In this document: positions 27,226-36,676 of the stretch, piece after piece
How the letters are laid out: each line of letters starts with the position of its first letter
How positions within the stretch are numbered: the stretch's first letter is position 1
Assembly (NCBI RefSeq): GCF_000178835.2
Contig: NC_015275.1
Location: 3,183,001 to 3,247,000, forward strand
DNA: 64,000 bases
Source of the DNA: Cellulosilyticum lentocellum DSM 5427
GTDB lineage: Bacteria > Bacillota > Clostridia > Lachnospirales > Cellulosilyticaceae
Reading direction: 5' to 3'
The notes under the pieces: generated by a model
The model's input: only the letters and a program-made list of their open reading frames with translations
What the model was told of the DNA's origin: nothing
Databases searched by the model: none
Position numbers and translations under genes: made by a program

Positions 27226-28389
27226 ATGTCACTAGAACAAGCTATACAAAAGTTTAAGGATTTATTCCAAGAAACACCTACTGCTACGTTTTTTGCACCT
27301 GGTCGCGTTAATTTAATCGGAGAACATATCGACTATAATGGCGGCCTTGTTTTTCCTTGTGCTATTTCTCAAGGTACCTACGCTTTTGTAAGCAAACGTG
27401 AGGATAACTTATTTCAAGCTTACTCCATGAACTTTGAATCTTTAGGTCTTGTTTCCTTTAGTTTAGATGATTTAAGCTTCAATCCTAAACATGAATGGTG
27501 TAATTACATAAAAGGCGTACTTGAAACCTTGCAAGAACAAAATCATGAGATTACTTGTGGATTAAATCTAGTTGTTTTAGGTACACTCCCTAATGGTTCT
27601 GGACTTTCTTCTTCAGCTTCTCTCGAAGTGCTTATGTGTAAACTTTGCTCTGATCTTTATGAACTAAACCTTGATCCTGTTCAAATGGCTCTCATTGGCA
27701 AGTACGTTGAAAATCATTATATTGGTGTTAACAGTGGTATTATGGATCAATTTGCTATTGCTTTAGGCGAAAAAAATAAAGCACTACTTTTAGATTGTGC
27801 CCTTCAAAAATATCAATACATTCCCCTTGAACTAGATGGTTACAAACTTATTATTATGAATACGAATAAGCGCCGCGAATTAGCGGACTCTAAATATAAT
27901 GAACGTTTTGCTGAATGTCAAGAAGCCTTAGCTATTTTAAAGAAACATTATACAATAGAGCATCTTTGTGACTTACCTAGTCAGGAACTAGATCATATTA
28001 AGGGTTATTTACAAAATGATACGCTTTACAAGCGTGTAAAACATGTTATTACTGAAAATGAACGTGTTATCACTGCTCATAAAGTCCTTTTTGATAAGAA
28101 TTTGAAGACCTTTGGTGAGCTTCTTACAGCTTCTCACGTTTCTTTAAAAGACGACTACTGTGTAACAGGTAAAGCTCTAGACACACTAGTAGAAGCTGCA
28201 TTAAATGCAGGTGCTATAGGAGCCCGTATGACTGGTGCTGGTTTTGGTGGCTGTGCAATCAGTCTTGTTCCAGAAGAAAAGATTGATAGTTTTATCGAAC
28301 AAGTCGGAAAACAATATCAAGAAGTAATGGAATACGCAGCTTCTTTTTACATTGCTACAGCTAATGCTGGTCCTATTCGTTTAGCTTAA
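27226..28389 (+). CDS. galK: galactokinase
   Basis: Phosphorylates galactose at C1 with ATP. The 387 residues of a GHMP kinase include the galactokinase signature FFAPGRVNLIGEHIDYNGG (about 23-42), the ATP loop GTLPNGSGLSSSASLE (about 122-137), catalytic Asp in NSGIMDQFAIALG (about 170-182) and the C-terminal MTGAGFGGCAISLV (about 335-348). AGGAGG is 7 bases before the ATG. It is the first gene of the galK-galE-galT operon and is driven by the operator-containing promoter at 27144-27194. Confidence 0.98.
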   Translation: MSLEQAIQKFKDLFQETPTATFFAPGRVNLIGEHIDYNGGLVFPCAISQGTYAFVSKREDNLFQAYSMNFESLGLVSFSLDDLSFNPKHEWCNYIKGVLETLQEQNHEITCGLNLVVLGTLPNGSGLSSSASLEVLMCKLCSDLYELNLDPVQMALIGKYVENHYIGVNSGIMDQFAIALGEKNKALLLDCALQKYQYIPLELDGYKLIIMNTNKRRELADSKYNERFAECQEALAILKKHYTIEHLCDLPSQELDHIKGYLQNDTLYKRVKHVITENERVITAHKVLFDKNLKTFGELLTASHVSLKDDYCVTGKALDTLVEAALNAGAIGARMTGAGFGGCAISLVPEEKIDSFIEQVGKQYQEVMEYAASFYIATANAGPIRLA

Positions 28390-28459
28390 ATGTGGTTTTC
28401 ATTGTTTCTTGAATGCTTTATGTTAAAATAAAAATAGAAATAACCTAGGAGGTATGCAT

Positions 28460-29452
28460 ATGAAAATTTTAGTTGTTGGTGGTGCTGGTTATATTGGTTC
28501 TCACGCAGTCAAACAGCTCACAGAAAATCAAATTGATGTTATTGTTATAGATAGTCTTGAAACAGGTCATATCGAAAGTGTTCCTTCAAATGTCCCTTTT
28601 TACCAAGTTGATATTCGAAATAAATCAGCTGTTAAAGAGATTTTAGAAAAAGAAAAAGTAGATGGTGTCATTCACTTTGCTGCGAACTCTTTAGTGGGTG
28701 AATCGATGAGTAATCCGCTTAAATACTATAATAATAATGTAGGTGGCACTGAATCTCTTCTAGAAGCATTAGTAGAAACAGGTGTTAAGTATATAGTCTT
28801 TTCTTCCACTGCTGCTACCTATGGGGAGATTGCAACTATGCCTATTACAGAGGATATGACAACTTGCCCTACTAATACTTACGGTGAAACAAAGCTTGCT
28901 ATTGAAAAGATGCTTAAATGGACCCATGGTGCTCATAACTTAAACTATGTATGCTTAAGATATTTCAATGTAGCAGGGGCTGATTTTAGTGGCACTATTG
29001 GAGAAGCTCATACAACTGAGACTCACCTTATTCCTCTCATTCTTCAAGTTCCTCTAGGACAAAGATCTCATATTACTGTATTTGGTCAAGATTATCCAAC
29101 TGAAGATGGTACTTGCATCAGAGATTATATTCATGTAACAGATTTAGTAAATGCTCATATTTTAGCCCTTAAATATCTTATGAACGGCGGCGAAAGTAAT
29201 ATCTTTAATCTAGGTAGCAATAGTGGCTACTCTGTCCTTGAAATGATCGAAGCTGCTCGCAAAGTAACAGGCCATCCTATTCCTATGCAAATTGGTGAAC
29301 GCCGCGTAGGTGACCCTGCTCTTCTCATTGCTTCTTCTGAAAAAGCAAAACGTGTTTTAGGCTGGGAACCTCAATATACCGCTATTGAAGAAATTATTGC
29401 TTCTGCTTGGAAATGGCATCAAGCCCATCCACATGGCTATAAGGAGGTATAA
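28460..29452 (+). CDS. galE: UDP-glucose 4-epimerase
   Basis: Regenerates UDP-glucose from UDP-galactose. The 330 residues begin MKILVVGGAGYIGSHAVKQL, the Rossmann NAD loop. The catalytic Tyr/Lys are in YGETKLAIEK (about 142-151), preceded by FSSTAATYG. An in-frame ATG at 28454 directly follows AGGAGG and is too close; the ATG at 28460 has correct spacing. It lies 70 bases after galK and 3 before galT, consistent with one operon. Confidence 0.97.
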   Translation: MKILVVGGAGYIGSHAVKQLTENQIDVIVIDSLETGHIESVPSNVPFYQVDIRNKSAVKEILEKEKVDGVIHFAANSLVGESMSNPLKYYNNNVGGTESLLEALVETGVKYIVFSSTAATYGEIATMPITEDMTTCPTNTYGETKLAIEKMLKWTHGAHNLNYVCLRYFNVAGADFSGTIGEAHTTETHLIPLILQVPLGQRSHITVFGQDYPTEDGTCIRDYIHVTDLVNAHILALKYLMNGGESNIFNLGSNSGYSVLEMIEAARKVTGHPIPMQIGERRVGDPALLIASSEKAKRVLGWEPQYTAIEEIIASAWKWHQAHPHGYKEV

Positions 29453-29455
29453 TCT

Positions 29456-30928
29456 ATGTCATCTCTTTGCGACCTTATTAATCGGCTCATTACCATTGCT
29501 ATAGAAAATACTTTAATCACCAAACGTGATGCTATTTATGTACGTAATCGTATTATGGCACTTTATAGGGTAACTGAATATACTGTTCCCTCTGAGAAGT
29601 GTTTCTTAAACTTCTATGAAACTTTAGATGCTCTCGCTGATATAGCTGTTAATAATGGATTCATCGAAGATACCTTAGCCGAAAAAGATATCTTTACTAG
29701 TACGATTATGAATGTTTTTTTACCTTCTCCTCAAGGAATTGAAGACGATTTCTGGAAGGCCTATGAACATAGCCCAACATCAGCAACTTCTTATTTTTAT
29801 CAATTAAGCCAGAATTCAAACTATATTAAAATGAATCGTATTGCTAAAAATGTTGAGTTTAGGACATCTTCTCCTTATGGGTCTTTAGATATCACTATTA
29901 ATCTTTCCAAACCTGAAAAGGACCCAAAGGAAATTGCTAGATTAAAAAATGTACCAGCAAGTCACTATCCAAGTTGTTTGCTCTGCATTGAGAATGAAGG
30001 GTATGCAGGTACTTTGTCACATCCCGATCGTGCTAATCATCGCACTATAGCCCTTCATCTTAACAATAAAGATTGGATGCTTCAATACTCACCTTATCTT
30101 TATTATAACGAACATTGTATTTTACTTTCTCAAACTCATGAACCTATGTCTTTAACTAAAAACAGCTTCTATAATCTATTAGATTTCGTTAAGCTATTTC
30201 CTCATTATTTTATTGGTTCAAATGCTGATTTACCTATTGTAGGAGGCTCCATTTTATCTCATGAGCACTATCAAGGTGGTTGTTATGAATTCCCTATTAA
30301 TCGTGCTACAACCCTCGAAACTTTTACACTTAATACTTACCCTAGTGTTACTGTTGAAATACTCAACTGGCCTCTTACTACTATTAAACTCTCAAGCCCT
30401 CAATTAGAAGATGTCGCTGAATGCACAAACTATATTTATGAAACTTGGAAGACTTATTCGGATGCTGAAGTAAATATTTTAGCTGAAACAGATGGCACTA
30501 GACATAATACCATTACACCGATTGCCAAAAAAACTGGGGAAAATTATGTGATGTATGTTGTACTACGCAACAACCGTACATCAGATGAACATCCTCTAGG
30601 TATCTTCCACCCTCATGCTGATGTACATCATATTAAAAAAGAAAATATCGGTTTAATTGAAGTCATGGGACTTGCCATTTTACCTGGACGTCTTCTTAAC
30701 GAACTAGAAGAAGTTAAGGCATACATACAAGGCCAAGAAGTAGAGGTTAAACCCTATCATCTTCCTTGGGCTGAGGAACTAAAAGCACTTTACGGCGGCA
30801 GTGAAATCAATGCATTTATACAAGCTGCCTTAGGTAAGAAGTTTACTCGTGTATTAGAAGACGCTGGTGTTTTTAAATTAAATCAAGAGGGACTTACTCA
30901 TTTTAGAAAGTTCATTCATACTCTGTAA
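29456..30928 (+). CDS. galT: galactose-1-phosphate uridylyltransferase, class II
   Basis: Exchanges UMP between UDP-glucose and galactose 1-phosphate, completing the Leloir route. At 490 residues it belongs to the long Firmicutes class II enzymes, not the ~350-residue E. coli type. The active-site histidines lie in SHEHYQGGCYEFP (about 268-280). Other family segments are LPIVGGSILSHEH and VMYVVLRNNRTSDEHPLGIF (about 364-383). AAGGAGGT overlaps the end of galE and the start is 3 bases after its stop, indicating translational coupling. A terminator follows. Confidence 0.97.
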   Translation: MSSLCDLINRLITIAIENTLITKRDAIYVRNRIMALYRVTEYTVPSEKCFLNFYETLDALADIAVNNGFIEDTLAEKDIFTSTIMNVFLPSPQGIEDDFWKAYEHSPTSATSYFYQLSQNSNYIKMNRIAKNVEFRTSSPYGSLDITINLSKPEKDPKEIARLKNVPASHYPSCLLCIENEGYAGTLSHPDRANHRTIALHLNNKDWMLQYSPYLYYNEHCILLSQTHEPMSLTKNSFYNLLDFVKLFPHYFIGSNADLPIVGGSILSHEHYQGGCYEFPINRATTLETFTLNTYPSVTVEILNWPLTTIKLSSPQLEDVAECTNYIYETWKTYSDAEVNILAETDGTRHNTITPIAKKTGENYVMYVVLRNNRTSDEHPLGIFHPHADVHHIKKENIGLIEVMGLAILPGRLLNELEEVKAYIQGQEVEVKPYHLPWAEELKALYGGSEINAFIQAALGKKFTRVLEDAGVFKLNQEGLTHFRKFIHTL

Positions 30929-30960
30929 CATCTCCCTTTAATTAATAATAATGTTTTAAT

Positions 30961-31000
30961 CAGCTCAAGATAGTTAATAAACTTTCTTGAGCTGTTTTTT
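30961..31000 (+). terminator. terminator of the gal operon
   Basis: CAGCTCAAGA (30961-30970) pairs with TCTTGAGCTG (30985-30994) and is followed by six T. Confidence 0.92.
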
Positions 31001-31364
31001 ATATTTCTATTAAGAATTTAATCAGCTCGCTACATATATAGAGATATAAAACAAAGTTATAAGCTTACGCCCCCCTAATATCCCATCAGTTCTATTCATA
31101 CGGACAACTCTTCTCGGGGCAGTATTTATAAGCTTTATCTATTTTATAAGTTTTTCACAAAAAAAAGTTTAAAATCAGAGTCTTAAGGTCTTAGTCTCCT
31201 AGCTTAGGGTGCACAGGCCAAGACTTTAGGAGTTCCCACTCATTGATTTAGCTTTCATAACCTACTACCTTCCTCAAAAAGTTCATTAAAATGCTGAGGA
31301 GCCACTGTTATGTCTTTTTAGCCATTGTAATAGGTGATAAAATTAAATACATGAGCCTGATTGT
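31001..31364. other. gene-free structured interval between two terminators
   Basis: No gene is visible. The interval lies between the galT terminator and the oppositely oriented uppP terminator. It contains an inverted repeat around TTATAAGCTTACGCCCC (about 31051) and GGGGCAGTATTTATAAGC (about 31116), and pairings near 31176-31233 that could form a pseudoknot (AGTCTT-GG with CC-AAGACT, CTCCTA with TAGGAG). On the minus strand a T8 run follows. It could hold a small RNA; the strand is unknown. Confidence 0.35.
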
Positions 31365-31412
31365 AAAAAATGCCATGCATAGGATTTAAATATCTATGCA
31401 TGACACTTTTTT
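31365..31412 (-). terminator. terminator of uppP
   Basis: CATGCATAG (31374) pairs with CTATGCATG (31393), with A6 on the left (T6 on the minus strand), 13 bases after the uppP stop. Confidence 0.88.
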
Positions 31413-31424
31413 GTTTATATTTTA

Positions 31425-32258
31425 CTATCCTAAAAAATTAATTCCTAAGGTAATGATTCCGACCACCAAGGTATAATAAGCAAACACTTTATATTTATCT
31501 GTTTTAACCAACCAATCAATCATCTTAATTGAAAGATAACCTACTATTGCTGCCACTACAAAACCAATTACCATTGGTAAGATTTCAACAGGCACGGAAG
31601 TTTCCATTGCTTCTTTTATTTCTACTAGACAGCCTCCTAAAATAGCCGGAATACCTAAAATAAATGAAAATTTAACTGCAAAGTCTTTAGAGAATCCTGC
31701 AATTAATGAACTCCCAATAGTTGATCCTGAACGAGATATTCCAGGAAATAGTGCTATCCCTTGAAATAGACCTATAAAGAGAGCATTGCCATAACTCATT
31801 TCTCTAACAGTCTTTTTACCATTATCCCTTCGATCTGAAATAAATAAAATGGCAGAAGTATATAAAAAGCAAAGGCCTAATAAAAGCAAACCACCCTTTG
31901 CTACAATGCTATCATATACCCACTTAAATGGATACAAAATAACTAGCGGAAGTGTTGCTACAATGAGCATCACAATCATCTTACGTTCATCATTCATTTG
32001 TTTTAAAGTAAACTTTAAAGTAAAAATATCTTTTAGCATACTTAATGCTTCTTTAATAAGAGCCCATATCGTCTCACGAAAGGCCACAAAAATAGCTACT
32101 AAAGTCCCTAAATGCAAAAGTGCCATAATAAAACCTGAGCTCTCAGCCTCTACCTCACTAAAATGCTGAAATAAAGCTAAATGCCCTGAACTTGAAACAG
32201 GTAAAAACTCTGTAATTCCTTGTAATACTCCTTGAATAATCGCTTCAAAAATAGACAT
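31425..32258 (-). CDS. uppP: undecaprenyl-diphosphatase
   Basis: Recycles the lipid carrier of cell-wall synthesis by removing a phosphate from undecaprenyl diphosphate; also confers bacitracin resistance. The 277 residues have about eight membrane helices and the two family motifs GVLQGITEFLPVSSSGHLAL (about 10-29) and GIALFPGISRSGSTIGSSL (about 166-184). The ATG at 32258 is preferred to the one at 32264, which is only 3 bases from AGGAG. It is a single-gene unit with a terminator just after it. Confidence 0.96.
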   Translation of the reverse strand: MSIFEAIIQGVLQGITEFLPVSSSGHLALFQHFSEVEAESSGFIMALLHLGTLVAIFVAFRETIWALIKEALSMLKDIFTLKFTLKQMNDERKMIVMLIVATLPLVILYPFKWVYDSIVAKGGLLLLGLCFLYTSAILFISDRRDNGKKTVREMSYGNALFIGLFQGIALFPGISRSGSTIGSSLIAGFSKDFAVKFSFILGIPAILGGCLVEIKEAMETSVPVEILPMVIGFVVAAIVGYLSIKMIDWLVKTDKYKVFAYYTLVVGIITLGINFLG

Positions 32259-32428
32259 ATTCATTCTCTCCTAACTTCTTTTCCCATGCTACATAGCCTA
32301 TACTATTATAATTTATCTTTAGTACCCTAACTAGTCACTTCACCTTACAATTACCTAACAATAATGTTAGCTTCTTTATATTAGGAACTAAAAATATAAT
32401 CATTTTTATATAGCAATTCTTAACTAGC

Positions 32429-32467
32429 AAAAAGACCAGTTAAGTCATAATAACTTAACTGGTCTTA
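32429..32467 (-). terminator. terminator after tRNA-Pro
   Basis: AAGACCAGTTAAGT (32432-32445) pairs with ACTTAACTGGTCTT; the minus strand continues into TTTTTGC. It lies 4 bases past the tRNA 3' end. Confidence 0.88.
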
Positions 32468-32470
32468 GCA

Positions 32471-32545
32471 TCGGGGTGACAGGACTCGAACCTGCGGCCT
32501 CCTGAACCCAAATCAGGCGCTCTAGCCAAACTGAGCCACACCCCG
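32471..32545 (-). tRNA. tRNA-Pro (anticodon TGG)
   Basis: The 75-base sequence folds into the cloverleaf. The acceptor is CGGGGTG/CACCCCG, the D arm GCTC/GAGC, and the anticodon arm CCTGA-TTTGGGT-TCAGG with TGG. The T arm is GCAGG-TTCGAGT-CCTGT and the discriminator A. No CCA is encoded. It is a single-gene transcription unit with its own terminator. Confidence 0.97.
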
Positions 32546-32654
32546 ACAATAACTTGTCTCTTTTTCAGTCGACTTCATCATTATACCCAAACCCTTTTTA
32601 TATGTCAAGTGATTTTATTCCTTTTATTAAGTATTTTCCCTTTTTCACTTCATA

Positions 32655-32745
32655 TTAAAAAGCTACAAGATTAAGTCGTTCTCATCCTAGCTCATAACAT
32701 TTAAGCTAGGATGAGAAAAGCCTTAAAACTTGTAGCTTTTGTATA
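32655..32745 (-). terminator. long two-tier terminator of the maltodextrin operon
   Basis: An outer stem AAAAGCTACAAG / CTTGTAGCTTTT encloses an inner perfect hairpin (CTCATCCTAGCT with AGCTAGGATGAG, about 32683-32715). It follows the amylase stop by about 10 bases, with T5 on the minus strand. Confidence 0.85.
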
Positions 32746-32754
32746 ACTCTCTCT

Positions 32755-34302
32755 TTATTTTAAGATTACTGTAGACATAGGTGGCAATGTTATTTCACTA
32801 CCTTTTAATGTTGCTTTTTCATTGCCTGTTAGTAAGGAATCTTGAATTTTACTATAGTTATACGTACTCGTATCTAACGTTATCGTTTTAGTTTGATCTC
32901 CTAGATTATGAATAATAATAACTTTAGAATCGTTATAAGTAGTTGTGTACGCACCCATTTGCTTATCTTCTAATTCTATAGGCTCTATTCTACCTCTTGC
33001 AATCTCAGTATTCTGTTGTCTTATATGTAGTGCTTTTTTATAAAAAGCAAACAAGCTATCTTTTTCCTTTTCTTGCTCTTTAACACCTTTTTCTATAGCA
33101 GGTATATTGTCACTTTCAGGAATAGGAGTAGTCATTTCCTCGTCTGACTCTGTTGACCATACCATAGGTGCTCGTTTATTAGCATCATGTCCTGAACCTA
33201 ACATACCAATTTCTTCTCCATAATAAGTAAAACTATTACCTGGCATCATCAAATACATACTAGCAGCCATTTTCTGTTTGATGTTGTCTTTACCAATGAC
33301 CCCAAAATAACGGTCTGTATCATGATTGGATAAGAAATTAGCATCAATATAATTAGCTTTCACCTTACTAATACGCTCTTGCCATTTATACAGACTTTGA
33401 ACAAAGTCTGCACCAGCCCTACCTCTTAAGTTAGAAGTAATACGTCCATCAGCTTTTGCAAACATAAAGTTAAAATAACTATCAATATCTGTCTCATAAA
33501 AGGTCTCAATCATACTACCACTACTAAACACTTCTCCTACCATGTAAACTTCAGGATTAATAGTTTGACAGTATTTATAAAATTCCTTTAAAAAGTTAAT
33601 ACTCTTTGCTTGATCAAAGCAATAATGTCTAACCGCATCTAGCCTAAAACCTACTACACCCTTATCCAACCAATACTTAGCGATGTTATTGATTTCAGTT
33701 ACAACTTCTTTATTTTCCAAATTAAGTGCAGCCATATTATCTGTAAAGGCATACTCATACATATAATTACCAATTCCGGTTGAATGGTAGCCCCCCTCAT
33801 CGTCTAGGCTATTTTTTTCTTCTTCATTTTGTACAAAAGAGTAATAGTTTGCATATTTCCCCGGTTTGCCTGCTTTAACCTCATCCAAAGCCTTTAAAAA
33901 CCAAGGATGTTTGGTAGAGGTATGATTAACAACCAAATCTAAGATTACATTGATTCCTCTCTTGTTGCATTCTTCCATCAAACGATCAAAATCCTCCATC
34001 GTTCCAAAAGTAGAATCTATGGCCATGTAATCTTCTACATTATATTTGTGAGTCGTATCCGATGGCATAATAGGTGTAAGCCAAATACCATCAATACCTA
34101 AATCCACTAGATAATCTAGTTTTGAGGTTACACCATTTAAATCTCCTATACCATCTCCATTACTATCACAAAAGGAGTACACAAAAATCTCATAGTAATT
34201 TCTATATTTATCCTGAATAAGTGGTTCTTCTTTTGCATGACTGCAACCACCTATTAAGCATATAATCATCACAAGTATGATAAAAGACCATCTTTTTTTC
34301 AT
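32755..34302 (-). CDS. GH13 alpha-amylase-family lipoprotein
   Basis: The 515 residues begin with a lipoprotein signal ending LIGGC (Cys20), so the enzyme is tethered outside the cytoplasmic membrane. The GH13 barrel shows region I DLVVNHT (about 121-127), nucleophile in GFRLDAVRHY (about 216-225), acid/base in YMVGEVFSSG (about 250-259) and FLSNHDTDR (about 322-330). It is the last gene of a malE-malF-malG-amylase operon (7 bases after malG), so it probably trims maltodextrins for the transporter. The exact bond specificity is not clear. Confidence 0.93.
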   Translation of the reverse strand: MKKRWSFIILVMIICLIGGCSHAKEEPLIQDKYRNYYEIFVYSFCDSNGDGIGDLNGVTSKLDYLVDLGIDGIWLTPIMPSDTTHKYNVEDYMAIDSTFGTMEDFDRLMEECNKRGINVILDLVVNHTSTKHPWFLKALDEVKAGKPGKYANYYSFVQNEEEKNSLDDEGGYHSTGIGNYMYEYAFTDNMAALNLENKEVVTEINNIAKYWLDKGVVGFRLDAVRHYCFDQAKSINFLKEFYKYCQTINPEVYMVGEVFSSGSMIETFYETDIDSYFNFMFAKADGRITSNLRGRAGADFVQSLYKWQERISKVKANYIDANFLSNHDTDRYFGVIGKDNIKQKMAASMYLMMPGNSFTYYGEEIGMLGSGHDANKRAPMVWSTESDEEMTTPIPESDNIPAIEKGVKEQEKEKDSLFAFYKKALHIRQQNTEIARGRIEPIELEDKQMGAYTTTYNDSKVIIIHNLGDQTKTITLDTSTYNYSKIQDSLLTGNEKATLKGSEITLPPMSTVILK

Positions 34303-34309
34303 GCTTCAC

Positions 34310-35173
34310 CTATCCTTTAACAGCTCCTCCAGTAATACCACTTACATAGTATTTTTGTAAGTATGTAAATAAAAGTACAATAGGAATAGCGATACATACA
34401 CAACCAGCGGCGAACATAGTAAAGTATGGATCCATATTATCTTTTTTACTAACCATTGTAAATAAACCAATAGCTACTGTGTATTTTTCATAATTATCAC
34501 CCATGATGAATTTAGCAAAAATGAAATCCATCCAAGGGGTAATGAAGGCTTGAAGTGCTGTACTTACTAAGATTGGTTTTGAAAGAGGTATAACAATCTT
34601 GGTAAATACTTGTGCTTTAGTAGCACCATCTAACATAGCAGCTTCATCTACTTCTCTGGAAATGGTATCAAAGAAACCTTTTGCTATGTAGAAAGTAATA
34701 CCTGCACCAGCTGAGTATACTAATACTAAAGCCGTTAAACTTTGTGTAAGATTAATTGCTTTTAAGATATAGTACACTGCAATCATGGACATGAATCCTG
34801 GGAACATACCTATGATTAGTGCAAAATTCATATAAGCTTTTCTAAGTTTAAAACGCAATCTAGACATAACATATGCTGTAGACACATTGATAAAGGTACT
34901 TAAAATACATGAGATTACTGCGACAATAAAAGTATTCATAAACCACTTACCAAATGGGAATGTGGTATTAGTAAACAAATTAATGTAATTATTAATAGTA
35001 AAACCTCTAGGAATAATATAATTGACAAAAGCACCTCGCTCTTCTCTAAAAGAGGTAAGGATAATCCATACAATAGGTATTATCCATATAATACTTAAGA
35101 TTGTTAATATAGCATACACTGCTGTGTTACTAATTTTGTTCTTGGCTTGCATACCCATTTTATTTTTGCTCAT
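34310..35173 (-). CDS. malG: maltodextrin ABC transporter permease, MalG type
   Basis: An inner-membrane permease subunit of a carbohydrate uptake ABC transporter (CUT1). The 287 residues have about six membrane helices and the EAA loop EVDEAAMLDGATKAQVFTKI (about 187-206) that contacts the ATPase. The ATG overlaps the malF stop by 4 bases (ATGA), so the two are translationally coupled. No malK-like ATPase is encoded in this operon; CUT1 systems of Firmicutes often share one MsmX-type ATPase encoded elsewhere. Confidence 0.95.
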   Translation of the reverse strand: MSKNKMGMQAKNKISNTAVYAILTILSIIWIIPIVWIILTSFREERGAFVNYIIPRGFTINNYINLFTNTTFPFGKWFMNTFIVAVISCILSTFINVSTAYVMSRLRFKLRKAYMNFALIIGMFPGFMSMIAVYYILKAINLTQSLTALVLVYSAGAGITFYIAKGFFDTISREVDEAAMLDGATKAQVFTKIVIPLSKPILVSTALQAFITPWMDFIFAKFIMGDNYEKYTVAIGLFTMVSKKDNMDPYFTMFAAGCVCIAIPIVLLFTYLQKYYVSGITGGAVKG

Positions 35174-36561
35174 TGGAAATCCTCCTCCTGCTTATTAGAT
35201 GATGTAAAGCGGAAAGCGATCAAGGCAAATATTGCGGATAATACAAAGACTGCAATACCAATAGTCGATGCTCTACTATAATCTTTTCTATCAGCTGTTA
35301 ATCTATAGAGCCATGTAACCAAGAGATCTGTCTTTCCTGCGAAGTAATAATCTGTCGTCATAGGCTCTCCTTTTGTAAGGAAGTAAATAAGATTAAAGTT
35401 ATTTATATTACCAATAAATTGTGTGATTAAATAAGGTGCTGTTACGAAAACAACATATGGCATTGTAATTTTTGTAAATGCCTTCAACTTGGATGCTCCA
35501 TCAATCTCAGCAGCTTCATATAAATCATTAGGGATATTCATTAATATACCTGTAGTTACTAGCATTGTATAAGGAATACCTACCCACAAGTTAACAGTAA
35601 GAACAGATATACGTGCTAATGTTGGATCCGTCAAAAAAGGAACAGCTTTAGAAGTTAATCCCAAATTCTGTAAAGCAACATTAACAACCCCATAATCATT
35701 AAGCATCTGTCTCATGATTAATAAAGAAATAAACTGTGGAATGGCCATTGTTATAACAAATATTGTACGCCACATTTTCTTAAGTTTAATGCCCTTTTTA
35801 TTAATCATAAGTGCCAAGACAATACCAAAGAAATAATTAGAGAAGGTTGCAACAACTGCCCATACTAATGTCCAACCTAGAACCGGTCCAAAAGTTGCAC
35901 CAAATTTCGAACCTTGGTTAAGCATTTCACCAAAGTTTGCAAGTCCTACCCAAGTAAATAATTGTCCTGGTGGTTGGTGATCCATATCATAGTTAGTAAA
36001 TGCTATTAAAATCATATAGCAAAGTGGTAGTACTGTAAACACCATGATACCAATAACAGGAAGTGTCATTAAGGTCACATGGAAACGTTTATCAAATAAC
36101 TCTTTTATTTCTTGCTTCAATGTTGGTACAGGTTTGCCTGCTTCAATCAACTTTTGTAATTTATAAGCGCTATAAACATTACTTACATAAAGTAATATAA
36201 ATACAAGGATAATAGCTAATGTTGCTACGCCATAAATTAAGAACAACATGGAGTTATCTCCTGGTACTGTTCTATTAATTTTAATAACTTCATCATATAC
36301 CTGTGTTTGTGCTTGGGTTCCTAATGTTGTAAATCCTATTAATTTATCTACACCTATAGTAACCATATAATAGATAAATGCTATTTCTGCTATTAAATAA
36401 ATGATTCCTTTTAAAAATTGTTTTCTAGCAATATTTGCACTTCCCATGATCAGGAAGGAAAGCTTAGTTAATGCATCTCCTTTTGCAAATACTGAGAAGA
36501 TATTGGTACTTTGTTTCTTGGGTTTTTGATTTTTAGTTTTTTCAACTGCTACTTCACTCAT
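35170..36561 (-). CDS. malF: maltodextrin ABC transporter permease, MalF type
   Basis: Partner permease of MalG. At 463 residues it is longer than typical ~300-residue CUT1 permeases because of an extended N-terminal part with two extra hydrophobic segments (about 35-65 and 100-130), as in MalF proteins. The EAA loop is EAAEIDGASKLKAFTKITMP (about 345-365). The start follows GGAGGAGCTTGT. It lies 115 bases downstream of malE, with a hairpin in the gap. Confidence 0.95.
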   Translation of the reverse strand: MSEVAVEKTKNQKPKKQSTNIFSVFAKGDALTKLSFLIMGSANIARKQFLKGIIYLIAEIAFIYYMVTIGVDKLIGFTTLGTQAQTQVYDEVIKINRTVPGDNSMLFLIYGVATLAIILVFILLYVSNVYSAYKLQKLIEAGKPVPTLKQEIKELFDKRFHVTLMTLPVIGIMVFTVLPLCYMILIAFTNYDMDHQPPGQLFTWVGLANFGEMLNQGSKFGATFGPVLGWTLVWAVVATFSNYFFGIVLALMINKKGIKLKKMWRTIFVITMAIPQFISLLIMRQMLNDYGVVNVALQNLGLTSKAVPFLTDPTLARISVLTVNLWVGIPYTMLVTTGILMNIPNDLYEAAEIDGASKLKAFTKITMPYVVFVTAPYLITQFIGNINNFNLIYFLTKGEPMTTDYYFAGKTDLLVTWLYRLTADRKDYSRASTIGIAVFVLSAIFALIAFRFTSSNKQEEDFQ

Positions 36562-36605
36562 ACAAGCTCCTCCATTCAGTCAGTATTAGAATAATATGCA
36601 TATAT

Positions 36606-36645
36606 AACAATATTTGCTGCAACTAAAGTCGCAACAAATATTGTT
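36606..36645 (-). promoter_or_regulatory. malE-malF intergenic hairpin
   Basis: AACAATATTTG (36606-36616) pairs with CAAATATTGTT (36635-36645), with inner GC pairs. No long T-run follows. Such hairpins after binding-protein genes usually protect the upstream mRNA or partly stop transcription, giving excess binding protein. Confidence 0.6.
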
Positions 36646-36676
36646 TACTCATATCATTTAGTTTTAAGCAATCCTA

